A stretch of 35,069 nucleotides of DNA from positions 1-35,069 of the forward strand of contig JAOUPQ010000004.1 of the NCBI GenBank assembly GCA_029879765.1, written 5' to 3'. The notes below the pieces were generated by a model. It made no database searches. It was not told where the DNA came from and was given only the letters and a program-made list of their open reading frames with translations. The position numbers were made by a program, and so were the translations under genes. How positions within the stretch are numbered: the first letter of the stretch is position 1; each line of letters starts with the position of its first letter. This DNA comes from Nitrospinota bacterium (GTDB taxonomy: Bacteria; Nitrospinota_A; UBA7883). This document shows positions 7,723 to 17,353 of this stretch, in pieces.

Positions 7723-9822
7723 ATGGCAATTAACGTGAAAAGTAAATCCATCAACTCCAACGGGCGCTATTTCATGAGTCGTCCGGATCATTTCAACATC
7801 GAGTATGTAATCAATCCATGGATGGAGGGGAATATCGGCCGGGCCGATTCCGCCCGGGCCATGGACCAATGGAGCACGCTGTACCATCTGGTCGCCGATC
7901 GGGCAAAGGTGGAGCTGATTCCCCAGGCGCCCGGATTGCCGGACATGGTGTTCACCGCCAACGCCGGGCTTGTCCTGGATAACACCGTGGTCATCTCCCA
8001 CTTCGCCCATCCGGAGCGTCAGGGGGAGGAGGGGTTGTATCGGAAATGGTTCGAGGATCATGGATACGAAGTTGCTGTGGTTCCCGATGGCATATATTTC
8101 GAAGGGGCTGGGGATGCGTTGTTCGATGGCTCCGGGCGCAGGCTCTGGGCGGCTTACGGGAACAGGACATCGCTTTTCTCCCATCCCTTTCTGGCCGAAA
8201 CCTTCAACATAGAGGTGGTCAGCCTGCGGCTGGTGGATCCCAGGTTCTATCACCTGGACACATGTTTCCTCCCTTTGCCGGACGGCGCCGTGGCGTGGTA
8301 TCCGGGGGCGTTCGACACCAGATCGAACCAGGTCATAGAAAGCCTGGTTCCTTTGGAAAAGCGGATCATAGTGGGGGAGGATGACGCGCCTCGATTTTCC
8401 GCCAACGCGGTGGTGGTGGGGGATTTTGTGATAATGAACTGCGCTTCGGAAAAATTATCCAGGGCGGTGCAGGAGCGCGGCTTGAAAGTCGAGATCGTGG
8501 ATTTTTCCGAGTTCATCAAGGCCGGAGGCTCCGCCAAATGCCTGACGCTACGGCTGGACCAGAGCGCCGAGGCCGATCGGATGGCGCGTTGCACCACGGT
8601 GGCCCGGGAGGTGGAGATTCAGGGGCAGCTTATAGATTCTGCCCTGCTGAGCCGTATATGCGATACCGTGGCCGACTCCGGAGGAGCGTTCCATGCCAGG
8701 GACATGCGCCTGGGACACAAAAGAGACGAGCCATCCCATGTGCTGATGGAGGTGGCGGCGCCGGGGGAAGGGGACCTGGGGGCCATCATGCAGAGAATAG
8801 TGAAGCTGGGGGCGCGTCTGCCTCTGGGCGAAGTGGTGGATGTCCGGCTGGCGCCCGCGCCGAAGGATGGAGTGGCTCCGGAGGATTTTTACAGCACCAC
8901 CATATATCCCACCCAGGTGCGGGTGGAGGGGGAGTGGCTGGAGGTCTTGGACCAGAGAATGGACGGGATAATCGTGGTGGCCGACGGCGCCGCCCGATGT
9001 GTGCTGATCCGTGATCTTTTAAAAGGCGACCTGGTGGCCACCGGCGGGGATGGAATCCGGGCGGTGGCGCCCATGGCCCATCGTTGGGCCAGCGGTGGAT
9101 TCGAATTCATGACCTCCTCTGTTTCCAGCGAACGGCGGGTGGAAGGCTCGGTGGAAAAGGTGGCCTGGGAGATGAACAGGATAAAGCGCCGGGGTGGCAG
9201 GATCGTGGTGGTGGCGGGCCCGGTGGTGGTCCACACTGGCGGATCCGAGCCGATGGCCTGGCTTGCGGCCAATGGCTATATCAGCGCCCTTCTGGGGGGG
9301 AATGCCATCGCCGTCCATGATGTGGAACAGGCCATGTTCGGCACAAGCCTGGGGGTGGACATCAAGACGGGCAAGGTCACCCAGGGGGGGCACAGGAACC
9401 ATATCGCGGCCATAAACCGGGTGCGGCTGGCGGGGTCCATCAAGGAAGCCGTAGAGAACCAGTTGATCAACTCCGGGCTTTTCCGGGAGCTGGTGCTGGG
9501 AGGTATCCCCTTCAGCCTGGCCGGTTCCATCCGGGACGATGGGCCGCTGCCGGAAACCCGGATGGATCTGATCCAGGCGCAGCGCGAATATTCCACCCTG
9601 ATAAAGGGGGCGGACATGATTCTCGCTCTATCCACCATGCTGCACAGCATCGGCGTGGGGAACATGACTCCTTCCGGCGTGAAATTCGTTTGCGTGGATA
9701 TCAATCCGGCGGTGGTGACCAAGCTTCTGGATCGGGGGAGCCTGGAGTCGATCGGGATTGTGACAGACGCCGGTTTGTTTGTGGCCCATCTTGTGGGGAA
9801 ACTGAAAGAAATGGAGGGGTGA
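7723..9822 (+). CDS. Bifunctional arginine dihydrolase/ornithine cyclodeaminase (ArgZ/AgrE-like)
   Basis: The 699-residue fusion has an N-terminal guanidine-modifying (amidinotransferase-fold) domain (about 15-285). Visible active-site candidates are Asn80 in VFTANAGL, Glu127/Asp131 in FEGAGDALF, His178 in FYHLDTCF and Cys273 in GGSAKCLTL. The C-terminal half (about 290-699) is the LOR/SDH-type domain with the glycine-rich stretches VVAGPVVVHTGG and ALLGGNAIAVHD. This architecture and length match cyanobacterial ArgZ/AgrE, which hydrolyses arginine to ornithine, ammonia and CO2; AgrE then cyclises ornithine to proline. The asparagine replacing the usual aspartate near position 80 is the feature known to distinguish dihydrolases from deiminases. 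The gene starts at ATG 7723 with GGAAGG upstream. It probably works in arginine catabolism or nitrogen storage. Confidence 0.88.
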   Translation: MAINVKSKSINSNGRYFMSRPDHFNIEYVINPWMEGNIGRADSARAMDQWSTLYHLVADRAKVELIPQAPGLPDMVFTANAGLVLDNTVVISHFAHPERQGEEGLYRKWFEDHGYEVAVVPDGIYFEGAGDALFDGSGRRLWAAYGNRTSLFSHPFLAETFNIEVVSLRLVDPRFYHLDTCFLPLPDGAVAWYPGAFDTRSNQVIESLVPLEKRIIVGEDDAPRFSANAVVVGDFVIMNCASEKLSRAVQERGLKVEIVDFSEFIKAGGSAKCLTLRLDQSAEADRMARCTTVAREVEIQGQLIDSALLSRICDTVADSGGAFHARDMRLGHKRDEPSHVLMEVAAPGEGDLGAIMQRIVKLGARLPLGEVVDVRLAPAPKDGVAPEDFYSTTIYPTQVRVEGEWLEVLDQRMDGIIVVADGAARCVLIRDLLKGDLVATGGDGIRAVAPMAHRWASGGFEFMTSSVSSERRVEGSVEKVAWEMNRIKRRGGRIVVVAGPVVVHTGGSEPMAWLAANGYISALLGGNAIAVHDVEQAMFGTSLGVDIKTGKVTQGGHRNHIAAINRVRLAGSIKEAVENQLINSGLFRELVLGGIPFSLAGSIRDDGPLPETRMDLIQAQREYSTLIKGADMILALSTMLHSIGVGNMTPSGVKFVCVDINPAVVTKLLDRGSLESIGIVTDAGLFVAHLVGKLKEMEG

Positions 9823-9871
9823 ACTTCATTTGTGGAAGAGCCCTTCGCCCGCCCCGCCCCGCCGACCGCCT

Positions 9872-11164
9872 ATGCCGAAAGTAAAAACCAAACGCATCCG
9901 GCGCCATCCTCTGCGTGTATGTTTCTGCATGGGGTTATGGCTGGCGGTTCTGCTGTTCGCCAGGGTGGATCCTGCCGCCGCTGACATCGTCGATGATTTC
10001 TGGACAACCACACGCTCCGGCGCTGCGGCGATATCGCTGACGGAAGACAACGACGCCTTTGTCCCTGGCGTAAACTCCGACCAGGAATACACCAGCGGCC
10101 TGCGTATCCAGTATACATTCCTTGGCAGGGCTTATCTGCTGGATGAGTCTGGCCAAGCCCATGAACTGGAGGCGGGGAGCGATGGGACCGCTGCGATCAT
10201 TCGTCATGGAAAGCCGGTCCGTATCATCGCCGGAAAAGAGGAGGGCTTGGCCGTCTCCGAAGTGGGTTATCTGCGGTTCCGGCTGCGACAAACCCCCGGG
10301 GAAGGTAATTCGCAACTGCAGGCTCGCCTCACGAATTATGGATTCGCCATTGGCCAGGAAATATATACCCCCCGGAATACCCGCGCATATGAGCCTTTGC
10401 CAGATGAGAGACCCTATGGGGGTTGGTTATATTTCGGCGCGTTTGTTCAGACCGCCACCAACGAGGGGGCGTACTACAATATCGAATTGGATATCGGTTG
10501 CATCGGGCCTTGCGCCATGGCGGACATGGCGCAGGGGGTGATCCATAAATACCTTGTCTATTCTTCCGTGGCCCAGGGGTGGAAAAACCAGGTGTCCAAC
10601 GAGCCGGGGGCGATGCTGGGCATGGAGGCGCGCAAAGTGCTCTTTGAATATCCCGCCGCCAGCGAATATGAACACAGGAATGTGGAGATTTCATATTTCG
10701 CCAAGGGAAGCTTGGGGAATATCTTCATGGACACCTCTGTCGGCTTTTCCCTGCGCCTGGGGGCTTTTCACACGGATTTCGCCAGCATGGGGGCTCCTGG
10801 TCGCGCGGCCACCAGGGTGGCCAATGAAGGGGAAGAACGGGAGCAAAAGCGAAATTGGTCCCTGGCCCGCTCCCTTAATGGCGGCGATGATGGGGGGCCA
10901 AAAGAAATGTTTCTTCTTGTGCGGCTGGAGGGGAAAATGGTGCTGCATAACGGCCTGCTTCAGGGGGGGATGTCATCCGCTAATGAAATCCACACAGTTT
11001 CACCCAGCCGGTTTCTGGTGGATGGAGAGGCCGGGTTGGTGGCTCACTATAACTCCCTGAGGATTTTGTTCAGTATCCGCTCCAGAAGCACTGAATTTGA
11101 AAAGGACCAATGGTCGCCCACCCGGCATGTATACGGCAGGTTTCAGATCACCTTCTTTCATTGA
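9872..11164 (+). CDS. LpxR-family lipid A 3'-O-deacylase-like outer-membrane protein
   Basis: The protein has 430 residues if started at ATG 9872. A long basic N-terminus and signal peptide (hydrophobic GLWLAVLLFA, then PAAAD) are followed by a beta-barrel-like body ending in Phe-His (FQITFFH). Motifs of the LpxR family (DUF2219) are present: the ISLTEDNDAF block, YTSGLRI with the catalytic-region Asn/Asp and Thr-Ser, and IGQEIYTP. These calcium-dependent outer-membrane enzymes remove the 3'-acyloxyacyl chains of lipid A. An insert of about 60 residues after YTSGLRI (about 90-150) makes it longer than the Salmonella enzyme. A TTG at 9830 is an alternative start. It lies 49 bases after the arginine enzyme gene on the same strand and has no obvious functional link to it. 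Confidence 0.78.
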   Translation: MPKVKTKRIRRHPLRVCFCMGLWLAVLLFARVDPAAADIVDDFWTTTRSGAAAISLTEDNDAFVPGVNSDQEYTSGLRIQYTFLGRAYLLDESGQAHELEAGSDGTAAIIRHGKPVRIIAGKEEGLAVSEVGYLRFRLRQTPGEGNSQLQARLTNYGFAIGQEIYTPRNTRAYEPLPDERPYGGWLYFGAFVQTATNEGAYYNIELDIGCIGPCAMADMAQGVIHKYLVYSSVAQGWKNQVSNEPGAMLGMEARKVLFEYPAASEYEHRNVEISYFAKGSLGNIFMDTSVGFSLRLGAFHTDFASMGAPGRAATRVANEGEEREQKRNWSLARSLNGGDDGGPKEMFLLVRLEGKMVLHNGLLQGGMSSANEIHTVSPSRFLVDGEAGLVAHYNSLRILFSIRSRSTEFEKDQWSPTRHVYGRFQITFFH

Positions 11165-11200
11165 CAGGCGCCCAAGCCTATCTGGCAACAACAAATAGAA

Positions 11201-12043
11201 TCAATCCCTGATTCGTCCTGCCCGGTAATCTTCTATCGCCTGCTGGATTTCCTCGTCGGTGTTCATCACAAATGGCCCCCATCGCGCCACTGGCTGGTTC
11301 AGAGGCCTGGCCGCCACCACGAAAACTCTGCAGCCGCTGTTCCCCGCCGCCAGCTTCACTATGTCGCCATCGCTCAACTGGCCCAACGTTCCTGCGGTCA
11401 GGGTGGTTCCATCCGCCTTCCCTTCTCCCTGGATCATATACACGAAAGCGGATTTCCCTTCCTCCACCGGGACCGATAAGGATGTGTCGGGAGGCAGGGA
11501 GATATCCACATACAGGGGGATGGTCACGATCCCCTGCACAGGGCCTGTCACACCAAAGGCCTGCCCCGCCAACACCCTGGCCACGGCGCCACCGGGCAGC
11601 CTGGCATGGGGGATCGCCTCCGGCGGGATGTCCTGATACCTGGGGGGAACCATCTTGCTGTCGGCTGGGAGGTTCACCCACAGCTGGAATCCCCATAACA
11701 TCCCTTCTTTCTGCTTGGGCAATTCAGAATGAACCAGGCCCCGGCCTGCGGTCATCCACTGCGCCCCGCCGGGTTGCAACGTGCCGGAATTGCCCGCGCT
11801 GTCCGCATGATCCACCACTCCGGCGATAAGATATGTGACAGTTTCGAATCCTCGGTGAGGGTGGTCGGGGAATCCGCCAATGTAGTCATCAGGATTGTCG
11901 GACTTGAATTCGTCGAAAAGGAGAAACGGATCTAGCTCCATCATCCGGCCAGACCCGATGATCCTGGTGAGCCGGACCCCGGCCCCATCGGAGGTTCTGA
12001 CACCCTCCACCTTTTTTGACACCGTCCTGTTTCTTCGATCCAT
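11201..12043 (-). CDS. Pirin family protein
   Basis: The 280-residue bicupin starts in typical fashion with a basic N-terminus and GVRLTRIIG. The N-terminal cupin carries the metal-binding residues of pirins: two His in DHPHRGFET and the His/Glu pair in LVHSEL. The C-terminal cupin (about 165-260) lacks such ligands, as usual. Some bacterial pirins act as quercetin dioxygenases or bind metabolic enzymes; the substrate here cannot be told. The gene converges with the lipid A deacylase gene (36-base gap) and is divergent from the chemoreceptor. No strong ribosome binding site is seen ahead of ATG 12043. Confidence 0.9.
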   Translation of the reverse strand: MDRRNRTVSKKVEGVRTSDGAGVRLTRIIGSGRMMELDPFLLFDEFKSDNPDDYIGGFPDHPHRGFETVTYLIAGVVDHADSAGNSGTLQPGGAQWMTAGRGLVHSELPKQKEGMLWGFQLWVNLPADSKMVPPRYQDIPPEAIPHARLPGGAVARVLAGQAFGVTGPVQGIVTIPLYVDISLPPDTSLSVPVEEGKSAFVYMIQGEGKADGTTLTAGTLGQLSDGDIVKLAAGNSGCRVFVVAARPLNQPVARWGPFVMNTDEEIQQAIEDYRAGRIRD

Positions 12044-12274
12044 GCGTAAAGCCAGTCTAATGTTGTGCTTGTTATAAAGATGCCAGATTGTAGATAACGT
12101 TTCAATTTGGAATCTGGGCCAGCGGATAAAAGGTGACAGGCAAATTTGGGAACAGACAGAAAAAACAAGAATTACCAGATATTTCAGGCTGCTTTATATG
12201 TAATATACGCATTTTTAATGATACAATAACAAAACGTGGAAAAAATAGACGCATCCAAGCGAGGAGAATTAAAT

Positions 12275-14320
12275 ATGTTTAAGGGGAGTTCATTAAGAGC
12301 CAAGCTTCTGGCCGGTTTGTTTGGTGTGGCGGTGTTTGTCCTGTTTTCAGGGCTGGTTGGAAGGTGGGGAGCGAACACTCTAGGGGAAGGGTTGCAGCAC
12401 ATCGCGGAAGAAGAAGCCCCGGTCTCCGACGCCTCCATGGAGCTGGTAGTCACCATCACTGAAACCCTTTATAACATAGAAAAATTCAAAAGCGCCACTA
12501 ATGTGATCGGAAGCGCCGATGCGTCGAAGGTGGATGGCCTGGTTCGGGACTTTAAGGGGATGGTGGAGCACTACGACAAGGTTACGGACCTGATTATAGC
12601 TGGTGGTCAGTTGGATTTGCTCAAAACCACGGGAACCACCAATGAAACCCTGAAAAGAAAAATCATGGAGGCGGACTCGTTCCACAACAGCAAGCTCCAG
12701 CCTCTGGTAGCCAAAATCCATGTCATGGGCGCCGATCTGATGAAAAAAGACGAGGCTCGCGACAAGGCCATGTCCAATATGGAAAAGGCCTATGACAATA
12801 TAGTAAAGCTTGCTTTTGAATTCGAGGACGCCCTTAAGACAAACATAGATCGAAAGCGCCGTCAGGGGCTGATGGATGAAATCCTGGACCAGGATGTGCG
12901 GTGGGCGGATATGTCCATGGAAATCAGATTCACCATTGCGGAAACCAGGATTCGGCTGGAAGAGATTTATCAGCAGACGGATGAGAAGGAATATGAGGAG
13001 ATACGCAAGGAATATGAGAAGACCATCGATACCTTCGATGAGTGGATCGACGCCATGCTCAAAGGTGGAGAAACCAGCGAGGGGTATGTCCCGAAGGTAA
13101 CCGATACCAGGCAAAGGGCGGAGACGGAGAAAATGGACGATTTCCATAACACCGTTTTCCAAAAAGCGGGCAAAAACCTGCTGGAAGCCCAGAAAGCCCT
13201 GATTGCGACTCAGAGTGAAATGGAAGAAGCCCTGGCGAATCTGGATACATTGTCGCACCAGATGATGCAGCTGATGAAGGATGTGGAAGATGAATCGATA
13301 AGGGCCATGGATGTCGCCAAGAACAAAGGTATGGACGCGTGGACCACTGTTAATAGGGTTCTGTTCGTTTCCGTAATTATCTCGTTCATTGCGGCTTTGG
13401 TAATAGGATTGATAGTGACGAACATGATCACCAAGCCTATCAATCAGATCATCGAGCATCTGACCGAGGGCGCAAGCCAGGTCACGTCCGCCTCGTCAGA
13501 CATCGCCACTTCCAGCCAGAGCCTGGCGGAAGGCGCAACGGAGCAGGCCTCCAGCCTGGAGGAATCCTCCGCGTCTCTGGAAGAAATGGCGTCCCAGACC
13601 AGGCTCAACGCCGATAACTCTGTGGAAGCGGACAAGCTTTCCAACAACGCCAGGGCCAGCGCGGAGAGTGGAAGCGGAACCATGAAGAAGATGATCAACT
13701 CCATGGAAGGGATCAACAAGTCCTCCCAGGAGATCGGCAAGATCATCAAGGTAATCGAGGAGATCGCCTTCCAGACCAACCTTCTGGCGCTCAACGCCGC
13801 CGTGGAAGCGGCCCGGGCAGGAGAGCACGGCAAGGGCTTTGCCGTGGTGGCCGAGGAAGTGCGGAACCTGGCCCAGCGCTCCGCCGCCGCCGCCAAGGAC
13901 ACCGCCTCGTTGATCGAGGAGGCTATCAGCCGAGCCAAGGATGGAAACGAAATGGCCGCCGAGGCCGGCAAGTCTCTGGACGAAATTGTGGATAGCATAC
14001 GAAAGGTCAGCGGGCTTATGGCGGAGATCACCACCGCATCCAGCGAGCAGGCTAGAGGAGTGGAGCAGGTGAACATCACCGTGGCGGAGATGGACAAGAT
14101 CACCCAGCAGAACGCCGCCAACGCCGAGGAAGCCGCCGCCGCTTCCGAAGAGCTCAACGCCCAGGCCGAAAGGCTCAACGATGTGGTGCAGGAGCTTGTG
14201 TATCTGGTGGACGGCTCCAGCGGAAGTATCCGGGCCTCACGGGGGGGAGCGCAAGCGGTTCATAAGCTGCTGACACCCAGGAAGGGAGCGCAAAGGCGCC
14301 AGGACGAGTACGAGGATTAA
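12275..14320 (+). CDS. Methyl-accepting chemotaxis protein
   Basis: The chemoreceptor has 681 residues. The first membrane helix is at about 10-32, a large helical periplasmic sensor runs to about 355, and the second helix is at about 360-383 ([17 protein letters not shown]). The cytoplasmic part begins [16 protein letters not shown] and goes straight into a Ser/Ala/Glu-rich signalling coiled coil, so the HAMP is shortened. The hairpin tip is highly conserved ([22 protein letters not shown], about 494-515). There is no C-terminal NWETF-type pentapeptide. GAGGAG (12261-12266) fixes the start at ATG 12275; an in-frame GTG at 12236 is less likely. The ligand is unknown. The tail ([14 protein letters not shown]) is basic, a feature often seen in delta-proteobacterial receptors. 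No other chemotaxis gene is adjacent. Confidence 0.93.
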   Translation: MFKGSSLRAKLLAGLFGVAVFVLFSGLVGRWGANTLGEGLQHIAEEEAPVSDASMELVVTITETLYNIEKFKSATNVIGSADASKVDGLVRDFKGMVEHYDKVTDLIIAGGQLDLLKTTGTTNETLKRKIMEADSFHNSKLQPLVAKIHVMGADLMKKDEARDKAMSNMEKAYDNIVKLAFEFEDALKTNIDRKRRQGLMDEILDQDVRWADMSMEIRFTIAETRIRLEEIYQQTDEKEYEEIRKEYEKTIDTFDEWIDAMLKGGETSEGYVPKVTDTRQRAETEKMDDFHNTVFQKAGKNLLEAQKALIATQSEMEEALANLDTLSHQMMQLMKDVEDESIRAMDVAKNKGMDAWTTVNRVLFVSVIISFIAALVIGLIVTNMITKPINQIIEHLTEGASQVTSASSDIATSSQSLAEGATEQASSLEESSASLEEMASQTRLNADNSVEADKLSNNARASAESGSGTMKKMINSMEGINKSSQEIGKIIKVIEEIAFQTNLLALNAAVEAARAGEHGKGFAVVAEEVRNLAQRSAAAAKDTASLIEEAISRAKDGNEMAAEAGKSLDEIVDSIRKVSGLMAEITTASSEQARGVEQVNITVAEMDKITQQNAANAEEAAAASEELNAQAERLNDVVQELVYLVDGSSGSIRASRGGAQAVHKLLTPRKGAQRRQDEYED

Positions 14321-14347
14321 TCCCATCCTCTCTTCCTGAGTTCTTTG

Positions 14348-14370
14348 CCGATTCATAGTCGATGAATCGG
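14348..14370. promoter_or_regulatory. Perfect hairpin between chemoreceptor and pckA
   Basis: CCGATTCAT (14348-14356) and ATGAATCGG (14362-14370) form a perfect 9-base inverted repeat around the loop AGTCG. No T-run follows on either strand, so it is not a clear intrinsic terminator. It touches the -35 of the putative pckA promoter and could be an operator or a factor-dependent stop for the chemoreceptor transcript. Confidence 0.45.
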
Positions 14371-14398
14371 TGACGGTTATTGCCCGTTGTGTTAGAAT
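14370..14398 (+). promoter_or_regulatory. Putative sigma-70 promoter of pckA
   Basis: GTGACG (14370-14375) and TAGAAT (14393-14398) are separated by 17 bases, each hexamer one base off consensus. They lie about 140 bases upstream of the pckA start, and the -35 overlaps the right edge of the 23-base hairpin, which would let a bound repressor or activator control it. This is prediction by eye only. Confidence 0.4.
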
Positions 14399-14536
14399 GC
14401 GAACTCGTGGAGCTTTGGGGTATTGCTGTTGACGGCGTTCCTTGCGCCGGAAAAAGAGTAATGGACAGCAATCACCCCCACAATCCCTGTGGTCAAATAT
14501 CGCAGAGCCACATCCCGGAAAATATATGGAGTAGAT

Positions 14537-16153
14537 GTGCCCAATAATAAAAAAGCAGTGGAGGACCTGGAAAAGCTGGGTTTTCGAAACCTCGCCCGAA
14601 TATACCGGAACCTCCCCAATCCTGCGTTGTATGAAGAAGCGGTCCGCCGCCGCGAAGGCTCCATCTCCTATCGGGGACCGTTCGTTGTGCGCACTGGGCA
14701 ATACACCGGCCGCTCGCCGGACGACAAGTTCATAGTCAAGGAGCCGCTGAGCCAGGACCGCATCTGGTGGGGGCCTTCCAACATGCCGATGGATGAATCG
14801 TATTTCGACCGATTGATCCTGCGCCTGCAGGCGTATTGGCAGGGGAAGGACATGTTCATCCAGGACTGCTACGCCGGAGCGGACGAGCGATACCGCATTC
14901 CCCTCCGGGTTGTCACCGAGGACGCATGGCATTCCATGTTCGCCCGGGATATGTTCATCCGCATCAAGGAGCAGGATGCTCTGGATAACCATAATCCGGA
15001 ATACCACGTTTTCAACGCTCCCAGATTCACCGCCGACCCTTCAGTGGATGGGACCAACTCCGAGGCTTTCGTGGTGGTTCATTTCGGCAAAAAGATAGTG
15101 ATCATCGGGGGCACAAGCTATGCCGGTGAAATAAAAAAATCGGTGTTCAATCTGCTCAATTACGAAATGCCGCAAAAATCGGTGCTCTCCATGCACTGTT
15201 CGGCCAACGTGGGCTCCGGGGGGGACTCGGCCATATTTTTCGGGCTTTCCGGAACTGGCAAGACAACCCTGTCGGCGGATCCTTCCAGAAAGCTGATCGG
15301 CGATGACGAGCATGGTTGGAGCGACAGCGGAGTGTTCAACTTCGAGGGTGGTTGCTACGCCAAGGTGATAAACCTCTCCAAAGAGGCCGAGCCGGTCATT
15401 TTCGCCAACACCCAGAGGTTCGGCACCATCCTGGAAAACGTGGCCATGGAGTTCAACATGTTACGCAAGGTGGACCTTAATGACGGAACCTTGACGGAAA
15501 ACACCCGCGCCGCTTTTCCCATCACGGAGATCAACGTCCCCAATGCCGAATTGTCGGGGGTATGCGGGCATCCAAAAAACATATTCATGCTCACGGCGGA
15601 CGCTTTCGGGGTGCTCCCTCCCATCGCCCGGCTGACCCCCGATGAGGCGTCGTACCACTTCATTTCCGGATACACCGCCAAGGTGGCCGGCACGGAGCGG
15701 GGGATAAGCGAGCCTGTGGCCACATTCTCCACATGTTTCGGCAGGCCGTTTCTTGCCCTGCATCCTTCGGTGTACGCCAAGCTGCTGGGGGAGAAGATCG
15801 AAAGGCACAATGTGAAATGCTGGCTGCTGAACACCGGGTGGACCGGCGGGCCTTATGGCGTGGGGAGCCGCATGACGATACAGCACAGCCGGGCCTTATT
15901 GAACGCCGCCATAGAGGGGAAGCTGGACGAAGTGGAGTTTGTGGAGGATCCCAACTTCGGTTTCATGGCCCCCACAAAAGCTCCTGGCGTGCCAGAGGAA
16001 ATAATGAATCCACGAAACACCTGGGCGGACAAGGCGGCATATGACGCCAAGGCCCAGGAGCTGGTGGCGCGGTTCAGGGAAAATTTCGAAGCATATCGCT
16101 CCGGCGCGACCGAGGGGGTGCGACAGGTGGCGGACCGGATCGGAGCCAGATAG
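14537..16153 (+). CDS. pckA: Phosphoenolpyruvate carboxykinase (ATP)
   Basis: The 538-residue protein is close to the 540 residues of the E. coli enzyme. It catalyses oxaloacetate plus ATP to phosphoenolpyruvate, CO2 and ADP, the first committed step of gluconeogenesis. Visible motifs are the substrate-binding RTGQYTGRSPDDKF, the P-loop GLSGTGKTTLSAD (about 235-247), the metal-binding LIGDDEHGWSD and the adenine-binding NTGWTGGPYGVG. I chose GTG 14537 because GGAG (14528-14531) is 5 bases upstream and the N-terminus then matches the family in length; a GTG at 14489 is an alternative that adds 16 residues. It is followed after 19 bases by the PLD-family gene, so the two are probably co-transcribed. 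Confidence 0.95.
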   Translation: MPNNKKAVEDLEKLGFRNLARIYRNLPNPALYEEAVRRREGSISYRGPFVVRTGQYTGRSPDDKFIVKEPLSQDRIWWGPSNMPMDESYFDRLILRLQAYWQGKDMFIQDCYAGADERYRIPLRVVTEDAWHSMFARDMFIRIKEQDALDNHNPEYHVFNAPRFTADPSVDGTNSEAFVVVHFGKKIVIIGGTSYAGEIKKSVFNLLNYEMPQKSVLSMHCSANVGSGGDSAIFFGLSGTGKTTLSADPSRKLIGDDEHGWSDSGVFNFEGGCYAKVINLSKEAEPVIFANTQRFGTILENVAMEFNMLRKVDLNDGTLTENTRAAFPITEINVPNAELSGVCGHPKNIFMLTADAFGVLPPIARLTPDEASYHFISGYTAKVAGTERGISEPVATFSTCFGRPFLALHPSVYAKLLGEKIERHNVKCWLLNTGWTGGPYGVGSRMTIQHSRALLNAAIEGKLDEVEFVEDPNFGFMAPTKAPGVPEEIMNPRNTWADKAAYDAKAQELVARFRENFEAYRSGATEGVRQVADRIGAR

Positions 16154-16172
16154 CATAAACCAGAAAATCGGG

Positions 16173-17261
16173 ATGAGCGCCATGAAGCCATCTTCGGCCA
16201 TTGATATAATCCGCTCTTCCCAGGACTACTACTCCCGCCTTTTCGACGATATACGAAAGGCCAGGTCTTCTGTGTTGATCCAGATGTATATCGTGGATGA
16301 AGACAATATCGGGCTGGAGTTTTCCTCTCTGCTGATTAAAAAGGTGGAAGAGGGGCTGGCCGTGGATCTGATCTACGATTCCGTAGGCTCGATCAGCACT
16401 CCATCCCATTTTTTCGACAAGATGGCCGCCGCTGGAGTTCGGGTCATGGAGTACAACCCCATAAATCCCGGCAAAAGGCCTGGTCCCTTCTCCTTCCGGG
16501 CCATGATGCGTCGCAACCATCGCAAGCTTGCGGTTATTGATGGGTCTATATATTACCTGGGCGGAATGAATATAGGAGAGCGGTTTTTAGGCTGGGAGGA
16601 TATCACCATCCGTGGCGAGGGGAATGTGGCCACGGTGCTGCAGGCTTCTTTCGATAATATCGGCAGGAGAGGGTTTGCCCGCCCAAAAGGCCCGAAATTC
16701 AAGGAGCTGGAAACAAAAAGAATCCAGGTGTGCGACAGCCGCCCCGCATTCCAGAACTACCCGATAAAAAAGATGCATCTTGGCGCCATAAACCGGGCGC
16801 GCAAACGGGTGTGGATCGCCCAGGCCTATTTCATCCCTCGCAGGAAAATCGTAAAGGCTCTGATCCAGGCCGTCGGCCGCGGTGTGGACGTGCGAGTGAT
16901 GGTGCCGGACCGGTCGGACGTATTGATTGCGGATCTGGCGGCGTGGATTCCCCTGCGGAGGCTGATGAAGCATGGAGTGCGGGTCATGCGTTTCACCGGT
17001 GAAATGCTCCACTCCAAAATCACCATCATCGACGATGGATTTGTGACCACTGGCACCGCCAACCTGGACAGCATGAGCTTTTACTGGAATCTGGAAATAA
17101 ATCTGGTGATCAGGGATACGGATGTGGTGTCCCGATTCTCCCGAATATACGAAGATTACGAAACAAAAAGCCGCGTGGTGGACGACCTGGAGCCGGAACA
17201 ACGCTCATGGATTGTCCGGATGATCGGCGCCGCATTGTATCACTACAGCTGGATATTGTAG
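16173..17261 (+). CDS. Cardiolipin synthase-like phospholipase D family protein
   Basis: The 362-residue protein carries two HKD motifs of the PLD superfamily: HRKLAVID (about 115-122) and HSKITIID (about 279-286), the latter followed by TGTANLDSMSF. It lacks the N-terminal membrane helices of ClsA, so it resembles ClsB-type enzymes that join phosphatidylglycerol with a second phospholipid. The C-terminal ALYHYSW is typical of the Cls end. ATG 16173 gives a compact N-terminus; ATG 16182, behind GGGATGA, is equally possible. It is downstream of pckA and 92 bases before efp. A peripheral membrane location is likely. Confidence 0.85.
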   Translation: MSAMKPSSAIDIIRSSQDYYSRLFDDIRKARSSVLIQMYIVDEDNIGLEFSSLLIKKVEEGLAVDLIYDSVGSISTPSHFFDKMAAAGVRVMEYNPINPGKRPGPFSFRAMMRRNHRKLAVIDGSIYYLGGMNIGERFLGWEDITIRGEGNVATVLQASFDNIGRRGFARPKGPKFKELETKRIQVCDSRPAFQNYPIKKMHLGAINRARKRVWIAQAYFIPRRKIVKALIQAVGRGVDVRVMVPDRSDVLIADLAAWIPLRRLMKHGVRVMRFTGEMLHSKITIIDDGFVTTGTANLDSMSFYWNLEINLVIRDTDVVSRFSRIYEDYETKSRVVDDLEPEQRSWIVRMIGAALYHYSWIL

Positions 17262-17268
17262 ATCGCGG

Positions 17269-17295
17269 CCCGCTTGTAAAAGAAAGGAAAGCGGG
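17269..17295 (+). terminator. Possible weak terminator hairpin after the PLD gene
   Basis: CCCGCTT (17269-17275) pairs perfectly with AAGCGGG (17289-17295) around a 13-base purine-rich loop. It begins 8 bases after the PLD gene stop and is followed only by TTAT, so termination would be weak. It may separate the pckA-cls transcript from efp or leave partial read-through. Confidence 0.35.
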
Positions 17296-17353
17296 TTATC
17301 ATGGCTGGCTCATTAAACAAGAAAGTTTCCATATTCAGGAGATACCAAATATC

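Noticed and set aside
12380-13459. Minus-strand open frame opposite the chemoreceptor sensor domain
   Set aside because: It is explained as a shadow of the receptor gene; no motifs and no ribosome site.
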